From Deltaproteobacteria bacterium (GTDB lineage: Bacteria; Myxococcota_A; Polyangia; Polyangiales; JADJMO01): a DNA stretch of 64,000 nucleotides. Location: the NCBI GenBank assembly GCA_025363655.1, contig JANYDK010000115.1, positions 1 through 64,000 of the forward strand, given 5' to 3'. The notes below the pieces were generated by a model. It did no database searches. It was not told the origin of the DNA and saw only the letters and a program-made list of their open reading frames with translations. Below, piece by piece: positions 9,267 to 17,667 of this stretch (position 1 is its first letter; each line of letters opens with the position of its first letter). The translations under genes and the position numbers were made by a program.

Positions 9267-10661
9267 ATGGCCGACCCGATGCGCGTCCTCGTGGTCGACG
9301 ACAGCCCGACGATTCGCAAAATCGTCGGCGGCGTCCTCATGCGCGCTGGATACGAAGTCGGCAACGCTGGTGACGGCGCCCAAGCGCTCGCGGCACTCAA
9401 GCGCGATCGCTACGATCTCGCGCTCGTCGACTTCGTCATGCCGAAGGTGAATGGCTTCGAATTCTGCAAGAAATTGCGGGAAGACGACGAGCTCCGCGAC
9501 CTGCCGGTGGTGCTGATGAGCGCCAAGGCCGACAAGATCCGCGAGCACTTCCTCCGGCAGACCGGCGCGCTCGACGCCATCAGCAAGCCGTTCGATCCAC
9601 GCGCGCTCGTCCTCGCCGTCGAGGGCGCGCTGCAGAAGGTCGAAGAGGGTCGCGCGAGGCGACAGAACGACAGCCTCCCGCCGACGTCGATGTCGTCGAT
9701 GACGGAGACGACCGAGACCACCCTGAACGACTCGATGCCTCCGCCGAGCCTCCGGCAAGCGGTGCCCGATGCGTTCGTCCGTCGCCTCGCGGAGGTGGTG
9801 TCGAAGGTCGGTCCGACGCTCGGCACGTCGAGCACCGATCGCGATCCGACCTCGGTCGGTAACGCCGTGCGCAAGGCCTTGGGCGAGGAAGGTCTCGGCA
9901 ATCTCTTCGCCGAGCTCGTCGGTCCTTTCGCCCGCGCGGTGCTCGCCGGCGATCTCGGCGCCATCCCCCTCGCCGAGGTGCTGCAGCTCCTTCAACTGCA
10001 GCGTCAGACGGGCGTCCTCACCATCTACAACAACAGCATCGAAGTCCAGGTGGCGATGCGCGATGGCCTCGTCGATCTGGCGACTTCGAAGGGCGCGGCC
10101 GACGAGTTCCGGCTCGGTCGATACGTCGTCGAAGGCGGCAAGCTCGATCGCGCGCAGCTCGACACGCTCCTCACGAAAGAGCGCGCGAGCGGACGCGCCC
10201 GCCTCATCGGTGACGTGCTGGTCGCCGAGGGAATCATCACCCCGGAAGATTTGCTCAAGTCCCTCGAGCGCCAGACGAGCGAGCTCATCTACGACGTCCT
10301 CCGCTGGACGCGCGGCCGCTTCTACTTCGATCAGAAAGCGATGAAGACCGAAGCCTCGTCCGCGCAGCTCGCGTTGCCGGTCGCGTCGATCGTCATGGAA
10401 GGCTTCCGACGGGTCGACGAGTGGCGTCTCATGGAGGGCGTCCTCGGCGACTTCGAAGCCATTTTCTACCGCGATCCCGGGGCGATCGAGGCGATGGGCA
10501 CCGCGCGTCTCTCCCGCGAAGAGCGCATCGTCCTCATGGCCGTCGACGGCGAACGATCGGTGCGCGAGCTGATCGGCGCCGTACAGATGGGCTCCTTCGA
10601 CGTCTGCAAAATTCTCTACCAACTCGTGCAATCTCGACTGGTCCGACGTCGCGTCGGTTAG
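9267..10661 (+). CDS. Response regulator with C-terminal DUF4388-like domain
   Basis: A 464-residue protein. Residues about 5-125 are a CheY-like receiver with acidic pair D11/D12, phospho-acceptor D55 (LALVDFVMP) and conserved K107 (ISKPFDP). A Ser/Glu-rich linker follows (about 130-175). The C-terminal part (about 230-460) starts with AEVLQLLQLQRQTGVLTIYN, typical of the DUF4388/PatA-like domain common in Deltaproteobacteria, followed by a second helical domain. There is no DNA-binding domain, so output is probably protein-protein interaction. No histidine kinase is adjacent, which makes it an orphan regulator. An in-frame ATG at 9279 is an alternative start. Confidence 0.88.
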   Translation: MADPMRVLVVDDSPTIRKIVGGVLMRAGYEVGNAGDGAQALAALKRDRYDLALVDFVMPKVNGFEFCKKLREDDELRDLPVVLMSAKADKIREHFLRQTGALDAISKPFDPRALVLAVEGALQKVEEGRARRQNDSLPPTSMSSMTETTETTLNDSMPPPSLRQAVPDAFVRRLAEVVSKVGPTLGTSSTDRDPTSVGNAVRKALGEEGLGNLFAELVGPFARAVLAGDLGAIPLAEVLQLLQLQRQTGVLTIYNNSIEVQVAMRDGLVDLATSKGAADEFRLGRYVVEGGKLDRAQLDTLLTKERASGRARLIGDVLVAEGIITPEDLLKSLERQTSELIYDVLRWTRGRFYFDQKAMKTEASSAQLALPVASIVMEGFRRVDEWRLMEGVLGDFEAIFYRDPGAIEAMGTARLSREERIVLMAVDGERSVRELIGAVQMGSFDVCKILYQLVQSRLVRRRVG

Positions 10662-10759
10662 CTGACGCGAACTCCCAATATTCGTTCCCCTCGGGTGTCC
10701 GGACCTCGGGCGATTGCAGGGTCTGGCCCAAGACGGCGAATTCCTCTACCGTCTCCTCC

Positions 10760-11200
10760 ATGCTCTCTCTCCCGCTCTTCCACCGTCTCCGGGCGCCGGT
10801 GCTCGTCCTCCTCACGCTCGCCATCGGCGGCAGTCCGCTCATCATCGGAACCGGCTGCAAGAAGGACGACCCCAAACCGGCAGTGTCGGCCAGCACCGAC
10901 GACGAAGAGGGGTCGAAAAAGAAGAAGAAGAAGAGCGGCGACGACGACGACGACGATGACGACGACAAGAAGAAGAAGAAGGACGACGAAGCGACCCCCC
11001 CGCCGAGCGCCTCCGTCTCCGCTTCGACGAGCGCGTCGGTCAAACCGACCACCACGACGACGGTGAAGAAGCCCGTCGGCACCGCGAGTACGGCGCCGAA
11101 CCCGTTCGCCATTCCGACGACCTTCCCCAGCACGATCCCGACCATTCCGGGCATCCCCAACCCGTTCCCCGCGCCAGGCACCACGCTCACCCCGAAGTGA
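10760..11200 (+). CDS. Low-complexity lipoprotein with Lys and Asp blocks
   Basis: A 146-residue predicted lipoprotein. The signal peptide ends GSPLIIGTGCKK (Cys about 33). The mature part is almost entirely low complexity: a run of six Lys, a run of nine Asp, then five Lys, then Ser/Thr/Pro-rich sequence (PSASVSASTSASVK) and repeated Pro-Phe-Ala/Ile-Pro turns near the C terminus. No enzymatic domain is visible. The gac/aag repeats at about 10915-10990 are prone to slippage, so block lengths may vary between strains. It is the least recognisable product in this segment, but codon use and the signal peptide support it being real. Confidence 0.7.
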   Translation: MLSLPLFHRLRAPVLVLLTLAIGGSPLIIGTGCKKDDPKPAVSASTDDEEGSKKKKKKSGDDDDDDDDDKKKKKDDEATPPPSASVSASTSASVKPTTTTTVKKPVGTASTAPNPFAIPTTFPSTIPTIPGIPNPFPAPGTTLTPK

Positions 11201-11288
11201 ACGGGACCGCGCGAGGCCACAGGCCGCGCACGGGTTTTCCACGCCCTTTCCACTTGCTGCTGCCGCCTCCCCGCGGTGCAACCGTGGC

Positions 11289-12173
11289 ATGAACGACTCG
11301 CGCACCGAGATGGCGCTACCGACGTCGCGCGCCGCGTCGCGCCGCAACGGCGAGCCGGCACCGTTCCTCAAGTGGGCGGGAGGTAAGGGTCAGCTCCTCG
11401 CCGCCATCTTCGAGCGCATCCCGCCGGGTCCCATCGCGGGTCGCTACATCGAGCCGTTCATCGGCGGCGGCGCCGTCTTCTTCGAGCTCGCGCGGCGTGG
11501 TCACGTCGCTCGCGCGCGTCTCTGTGATGCCAACGAAGAGCTGATCCTCACGTATCGCGCGGTCAAAGACGACGTCGACGGCGTCCTCGCCGCGCTCGCC
11601 GTGCACCGCAACGAAGAGGCGTACTACTACGACGTCCGTGCCCAAGAGCCGTCCAGCCTCAGCGACGCCCAGCGCGCAGCACGCACCATCTTCCTCAACC
11701 GCGTCGGCTTCAACGGCCTCTACCGCGTCAACGCGTCGGGAAAATTCAACGTCCCCTTCGGCCGCTACCGCAACCCGAACATCTGCGACGTCGAGGGTTT
11801 GAAGGGCGCCTCGCGTGGCCTCGCCGTCGCCGAGCTCGTCGTCTGCGACTTCGAAAAATCGTGCGCCGACGCGGCACCGGGCGATCTCGTCTACCTCGAC
11901 CCGCCGTACATCCCGCTGAGCAAGACGGCGAGCTTCACGGCTTATGCCGAGGGAAAGTTCCTCGAGCCCGAGCACCGTCGCCTCGCCGAGGTCTTCGCTC
12001 GCGTCGTCGATGCCGGCGCCGTCGCCCTCCTCTCGAACAGCGACACGCCCCTCTCGCGCGAGCTCTACGCCGCGTTCAAGGTGAGCACCCTCGAAGCGAC
12101 GCGCAACATCAACTCCAAGGCCGACAAGCGCGGCGTCATCACCGAGATCCTCGTGCAGGGCCTCCGCGTCTGA
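11289..12173 (+). CDS. DNA adenine methyltransferase (D12 class, Dam-like)
   Basis: A 294-residue N6-adenine methyltransferase of the D12 class. Motif I-like FLKWAGGKG spans residues 26-34, the SAM-pocket sequence YIEPFIGGGAVFFEL follows at 53-67, LCDANEELI is at 79-86, and the catalytic DPPY is D204-Y207. The spacing matches Dam/DpnM-type enzymes, which methylate adenine in GATC, but target specificity is inferred from the family only. There is no restriction endonuclease or mismatch-repair gene next to it, so it looks like a solitary (orphan) methylase. Its stop is 1 bp from the stop of the convergent lipoprotein gene. Confidence 0.92.
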   Translation: MNDSRTEMALPTSRAASRRNGEPAPFLKWAGGKGQLLAAIFERIPPGPIAGRYIEPFIGGGAVFFELARRGHVARARLCDANEELILTYRAVKDDVDGVLAALAVHRNEEAYYYDVRAQEPSSLSDAQRAARTIFLNRVGFNGLYRVNASGKFNVPFGRYRNPNICDVEGLKGASRGLAVAELVVCDFEKSCADAAPGDLVYLDPPYIPLSKTASFTAYAEGKFLEPEHRRLAEVFARVVDAGAVALLSNSDTPLSRELYAAFKVSTLEATRNINSKADKRGVITEILVQGLRV

Positions 12174-12174
12174 G

Positions 12175-12813
12175 TCAATCCGCGGCGAACGAGATGGAGA
12201 CCTTCACGAGGCGGGGGTCGGGATCGTTGGCGAGAAAATACGTGTGATGGCCGCTGATTTCGGCGTCGAAATCGTTGCCGAGGCCCGACTCCCACTTGAG
12301 CGCCGGGTACATCGTCGGCAGGTCGGCGATCTTCAGCGACTTGTCGATGCGCTTGCCGAGCACCGTCAGGCTGCCCGCGAAATCGGACTTGGGCGCGAAC
12401 GAGATGTCGGGCACGCGATCGAAGAAGAGCGTGAGCTCGATGACGCGCTCGCTGCCGCCCGGAGTCTCGTAGAGGAGCACGCCCTTCGAATCGAAGACGT
12501 GGATGCGGTTGGCGAGCTCTTCGATGTGGTCGGCCTTGCCGAGGTAGGGCGAGAAGTCGCCGACGACGGGCTTGGCGGGGATACGCGTGACGCCGATGAG
12601 GAGGCCGGTGAAATCGAGCGCGACGCCGAGCGTCCCGGTCGCCGCCGCTGCGCTCGCCACCGGCTTCTTCGCGGTCTTGCCGTCGCCGGGGCCGTCCTTC
12701 GAAGTCGCGGGAGTGCGTCTTTCGTCGGTGATTTTCAGCTCATCGTCCTTGCCGCCCTTGCCGCAGGCGACGGGCAAGAGGGCGAAGGCGACGAGCGTAT
12801 AGATTTTTCTCAT
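12175..12813 (-). CDS. Lipoprotein coupled to tcdA
   Basis: A 212-residue lipoprotein, MRKIYTLVAFALLPVACGKGG (lipobox VAC, Cys about 17), with a charged Lys/Asp linker to about residue 60 and then a single globular domain of about 150 residues that begins GVALDFTGLLIGV and contains mostly beta strands. I do not recognise the family. The ATG (12811-12813) overlaps the TGA of tcdA by 4 bp, so it is translated from the tcdA mRNA, although the two functions have no obvious link. Confidence 0.8.
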   Translation of the reverse strand: MRKIYTLVAFALLPVACGKGGKDDELKITDERRTPATSKDGPGDGKTAKKPVASAAAATGTLGVALDFTGLLIGVTRIPAKPVVGDFSPYLGKADHIEELANRIHVFDSKGVLLYETPGGSERVIELTLFFDRVPDISFAPKSDFAGSLTVLGKRIDKSLKIADLPTMYPALKWESGLGNDFDAEISGHHTYFLANDPDPRLVKVSISFAAD

Positions 12814-13835
12814 TGCCCGCCTCGTGCTCGGCGCGGCCTCCGCGCGCCGTCGTTCTTCGGTGTGACGGCGGTGCGCGACGCACGTTCGGGGTGGGCGATG
12901 GCACGAACGACGAAGCCCGCGGCAGCGAGCCCGAAGGCGCCGGTGACGAACGATGCCGTGCCATCGATGCGCGCGCGCTTTTCGCAGGTGTGCTGGTCGT
13001 TGTCACCGTGTGGGCAGACGCACTCGAAGCCGTGCGCCTCGTCGGCGGCGACGACGGCCGGGTCGATGCGCTCTTCGTCGCTGTACACCGCGGGAATGCC
13101 GAAGCTACCGTCGTCACGCGCCGTCACGCCGTGCTTGCGCACGAGCCAGCGGCGCACGTCCTTGGCGAGCGCATCGCGCACGGTGAACGCGAGATCGTCG
13201 ACGCGTACCCGAGTGGGATCGATGCGCCCGGAGGCGCCCATCGCGGTAATCACCGGAATTTCTCGCTTCAAACACGTCACCAGGAGATCGAGCTTGGCGG
13301 TGACGTTGTCGATGGCGTCGATGACGAAGGTCGGTTTTTCGCCGAGCACCAGATCGCGATCTTGCGCCGAGTAGAACGCGCGCACGGCGTCGATACGCGC
13401 CGTCGGGTGCACCAGCCGAAGACGCTCGGCCATGACGTCGACCTTGGCACGACCGACGGTGCCCTTCATCGCGTGCAACTGACGGTTGGTGTTGGTGATG
13501 CAGATGAGATCGAAATCGACGAGCGTGAGGCGACCGACGCCGCTTCGCGCCAACGCCTCGGCCGCGAACGAACCGACCCCACCGACGCCGACGACGACCA
13601 CGTGCGCTGCCGCGAGCCGCCCGACGCCAGAGTCACCGACGAGCCTCGCCAAGCGATCGAAGCGTCGGTGCACCTTCACCGGAGCGTCGTCGGGGAGGTC
13701 GGCGCGCTGCGTCGGACACGTCGCGCAAGGGCTCGTCTCTCCGTGATGCTCCGCGCCCTCCTGCCCATGATGCTCGCGGAGCCCGCCGTGAGAATGCGAA
13801 GGTCGGGTCAGCGAGAGTTGCGTCAGCGCGGCCAT
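12810..13835 (-). CDS. tcdA: tRNA threonylcarbamoyladenosine dehydratase (TcdA/CsdL, E1-like)
   Basis: A 341-residue ThiF/E1-superfamily protein. Nucleotide-binding VVGVGGVGS lies at about residues 81-89, followed by LVDFDLICITNTNRQ, the signature that binds the substrate acyl-adenylate in this family, and FVIDAIDNVTAK. TcdA uses ATP to cyclise t6A37 of tRNAs to ct6A. The C-terminal part has clustered Cys (FECVCPHGD, HTCEKRAR). Unusual here is an N-terminal extension of about 60 residues rich in His and with a CATC motif, upstream of the usual start of the domain. An ATG at 13856 would add 7 more residues. The gene is followed by a coupled lipoprotein. Confidence 0.87.
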   Translation of the reverse strand: MAALTQLSLTRPSHSHGGLREHHGQEGAEHHGETSPCATCPTQRADLPDDAPVKVHRRFDRLARLVGDSGVGRLAAAHVVVVGVGGVGSFAAEALARSGVGRLTLVDFDLICITNTNRQLHAMKGTVGRAKVDVMAERLRLVHPTARIDAVRAFYSAQDRDLVLGEKPTFVIDAIDNVTAKLDLLVTCLKREIPVITAMGASGRIDPTRVRVDDLAFTVRDALAKDVRRWLVRKHGVTARDDGSFGIPAVYSDEERIDPAVVAADEAHGFECVCPHGDNDQHTCEKRARIDGTASFVTGAFGLAAAGFVVRAIAHPERASRTAVTPKNDGARRPRRARGGQ

Positions 13836-13913
13836 GGAATGCGAGCTATAGCGCACGCACGCGCCGGCTGCAGAGCTCGGCGCGGAAGCCCGGAATGACC
13901 GTGATTTCTCGGG

Positions 13914-15293
<1,380 letters not shown>

Positions 15294-15446
15294 CGTCGGA
15301 GCGAACCTTTCGTCTTCCGGGCGCGCGCGGTCAAGGCATGCCGCCGCGCGGACGCGTGCTAACCTCGCGAGCGCCCGATTTCGGGAGCACGCTGAACCGA
15401 AAACACCCGCGCGCAGCTGTGCGCGAGGCCACGAAGAGAGCATCCG

Positions 15447-15809
15447 GTGAACGTCCGCCTCGTCCACGAATTCAAATTCGAAGCCGCACATCGCCTCCCG
15501 CGAGTGCCCGCGGGTCACAAGTGCCAGCGTCTCCACGGTCACTCGTTCAAGGTCGAGCTCTCCGTCGAAGGTCCGGTCAATCCGGACACCGGTTGGTTCG
15601 TCGACTTCAGCGATCTCCACGACGCCTGGCAGCCCCTCTTCAATCAGCTCGACCATAACTACCTCAACGACGTCGAGGGCCTCGAGAACCCGACCAGTGA
15701 AATCCTCGCCAAGTGGATTTGGGATCGGATGAAGCCGGCATTCCCCTCGCTGATGCGCGTGACGCTCTTCGAGACCTGCGACGCTCGCTGCGAGTACGAA
15801 GGCCACTGA
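15447..15809 (+). CDS. queD: 6-carboxy-5,6,7,8-tetrahydropterin synthase (QueD)
   Basis: A 120-residue enzyme converting 7,8-dihydroneopterin triphosphate to 6-carboxytetrahydropterin, the first dedicated step to queuosine. Zinc ligands H15 (FEAAHRLP) and H30/H32 (CQRLHGH), catalytic C26, the D69-H70 pair (LDHNYLND) and FET at 108-110 are all in place. The stretch [16 protein letters not shown] is nearly the same as in the E. coli enzyme, which argues for QueD over the biopterin enzyme PTPS. It starts with GTG. Its TGA overlaps the next ATG by 1 bp, opening a four-gene coupled operon that includes folE, which supplies its substrate. Confidence 0.95.
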   Translation: MNVRLVHEFKFEAAHRLPRVPAGHKCQRLHGHSFKVELSVEGPVNPDTGWFVDFSDLHDAWQPLFNQLDHNYLNDVEGLENPTSEILAKWIWDRMKPAFPSLMRVTLFETCDARCEYEGH

Positions 15810-16246
15810 TGGCCCAGCGACGCATCTTCACGCTCGAAGAGGCGAACGCGCTCTTGCCGCGCGTTCGCCTCGCTGTCGCTCGTCAGCTCGAGCGACGCAG
15901 CGACATCGAGCAGAGGCTGAAGTCGCTCTCTTCGAGCACCGGCACTCCACCCGAATCGGTGACGCCGCACCCCGACGACTCGCCCGCGGTCCGCGATCAA
16001 AAGCAAGAGGTGGTCGCGCGACTGCAAGAGTACCAAACGGCCTGGAACGAGCTCGAAGACCTCGGCATCGTCGTCAAGGACACTCGCACCGGTCTCCTCG
16101 ATTTCTACGCGCGCATCGACGACAAGCTCGTCTTCCTCTGCTGGCGCTACGACGAAGAGGTCATCGGCCACTACCACGAGGTCGAGGCCGGGTTCGCCGG
16201 CCGTCGCCCGATCGTCGGCGCGGTCAAGACGCGCCTCTACAACTGA
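15809..16246 (+). CDS. DUF2203 family protein
   Basis: A 145-residue protein matching the DUF2203 pattern: FTLEEANALLPRVR at the N terminus, a coiled-coil-prone middle (QEVVARLQEYQTAWNELEDLG) and the conserved C-terminal VKDTRTGLLDFYAR...VFLCWRYDEE. The family is widespread but of unknown function. The start codon overlaps the queD stop by one base and folE follows after 2 bp, so it is co-translated with pterin genes. A role in pterin or queuosine metabolism is only an inference from that context. Confidence 0.85.
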   Translation: MAQRRIFTLEEANALLPRVRLAVARQLERRSDIEQRLKSLSSSTGTPPESVTPHPDDSPAVRDQKQEVVARLQEYQTAWNELEDLGIVVKDTRTGLLDFYARIDDKLVFLCWRYDEEVIGHYHEVEAGFAGRRPIVGAVKTRLYN

Positions 16247-16248
16247 CG

Positions 16249-16878
16249 ATGCCGGCGCCTGCCAAGCCGCTGTCGGCGAGCGAGGCGATCGAGGCCTTCC
16301 TCCGCGCGCTCGGCCACGATCCGGCGACGAATCCCGCGCTGCGCGGCACCGGCGCACGCGTCGAAGCGCTCTATCGCGAACAGCTCCTCGACGGCTACCG
16401 CAACGATCTCGACGGGCTCTTCGCCGACACCATCCCGGTCGGGCCCGGCGCGCCCCTCGTCGTCGCCGCCCGCTTGCCGACGCACGTCGTCTGCCCGCAC
16501 CACCTCACGCTCGGCGAAGGACACACCGATGTCGCCTATTTTCCAAGCGATCGCGTGCTCGGTCTCGGCGCGGTCGGTGCGCTCGTCGACACGCTGACTC
16601 ATCGCCTCGTGCTGCAAGAAGACGTCTGTCGCGACGTCGCACGAGTCCTCGTCGAACGACTGGGCGCGCGCGGGGCGGCCTGTCGCATGACCCTTCGGCA
16701 CGGCTGTCTCACCCATCACCCGCCGAAGAAGCGCGGCGCGCTCGTCACCACCATCGCCCTCGCTGGCTCCTGCGAACGGAGCGACGCCGACCTGGCGCTG
16801 GTGATCGCCGCCCTCGGACGCGATCGCGCGCAGGCCAAGGCCAAGGTGACGTTGAAGGCTCCTCGAGGCGGCTCGTGA
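16249..16878 (+). CDS. folE: GTP cyclohydrolase I (FolE)
   Basis: A 209-residue enzyme that converts GTP to 7,8-dihydroneopterin triphosphate, the substrate of QueD and the entry to folate. The zinc site is visible as C82-P-H84-H85 and C153 (HGCLTHHP). The consensus second residue is usually Glu (CEHH); here it is Pro. The helix LTHRLVLQEDVCRDVARVL aligns with the conserved RLQ.QERLT segment, and the C-terminal part is longer than in short forms. With queD upstream it provides both first steps of queuosine synthesis. The divergence around the zinc motif leaves some doubt about kinetics, not about family. Confidence 0.85.
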   Translation: MPAPAKPLSASEAIEAFLRALGHDPATNPALRGTGARVEALYREQLLDGYRNDLDGLFADTIPVGPGAPLVVAARLPTHVVCPHHLTLGEGHTDVAYFPSDRVLGLGAVGALVDTLTHRLVLQEDVCRDVARVLVERLGARGAACRMTLRHGCLTHHPPKKRGALVTTIALAGSCERSDADLALVIAALGRDRAQAKAKVTLKAPRGGS

Positions 16879-17570
16879 GCAGCGACGTCGCGGTCGTCAC
16901 TGGAGCAGCGAAGGGCATCGGCCGGGCGTGCGCGATCCACCTCGCCCGCCGTGGTCTCGACGTCGCGCTCCTCGGGCGCGGGGCCAGCGAGCTCGACGCT
17001 CTCGCCACCGAGCTACGCGAACAGCACCCGAACATTCAGGTGGTCGCGCTCTCCTGCGACGTCGCCTCCTCTGCCGCCGTCGAGCTCGCTGCTGCGCGCG
17101 TGCTCGACGCCCTCGGCGTGCCGAGCGTGGTCGTCAACAACGCCGGCGTCGTCCATCGCGCGCTCGTCGACGAGACCACCGAAGAGGCGTGGGACCACGT
17201 CCTCGACGTCAACCTCAAGGGCCCGTTCCTCGTCACGCGCTCGTTCCTTCCAGCGATGCGGCGACGCGGACGCGGACGCTTCGTCCAACTCTCGTCGATC
17301 AGCGGCACGCTCGGCACGCCGAGTCTCTCCGCGTACTGCGCCTCGAAGTGGGGCCTCGTCGGCTTCACCAAGTCGCTCGCGGAAGAGCTTCGCGGCACTG
17401 GCCTGCAAGCCCTCACCATCCTCCCCGGCTCGGTCGACACCGCGATGCTCGTCGGCTCCGGCTTCCCGCCGCAGATGACACCCGACAAGGTCGCCGAGGT
17501 CGTGACGTACGCGGCTCTCGACGCACCGCCGGCGATGAACGGCGCCTCGATCGACGTCTTCGGACCGTAG
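16875..17570 (+). CDS. Short-chain dehydrogenase/reductase
   Basis: A 231-residue classical SDR. The NAD(P)-binding TGAAKGIG is at 9-16, NNAG at 88-91, and the catalytic triad is S141, Y154 and K158 (SAYCASK). GTG start, overlapping the folE TGA (16875-16878), so it is the last gene of the coupled queD-DUF2203-folE unit. Because of this position a pteridine-type reductase is possible (sepiapterin and dihydropterin reductases are SDRs), but the sequence itself is closest in style to FabG-like 3-ketoacyl reductases, so substrate is open. Confidence 0.85.
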   Translation: MSSDVAVVTGAAKGIGRACAIHLARRGLDVALLGRGASELDALATELREQHPNIQVVALSCDVASSAAVELAAARVLDALGVPSVVVNNAGVVHRALVDETTEEAWDHVLDVNLKGPFLVTRSFLPAMRRRGRGRFVQLSSISGTLGTPSLSAYCASKWGLVGFTKSLAEELRGTGLQALTILPGSVDTAMLVGSGFPPQMTPDKVAEVVTYAALDAPPAMNGASIDVFGP

Positions 17571-17667
17571 TCGCATCTCGTCCGGCGCCGATCGATTCGG
17601 TGCTTATATAAGTTCGTTCGCCAGCAATTTCAGTCGAATTGGTCGTGGGTGCTAGCGTGACCCTCGC

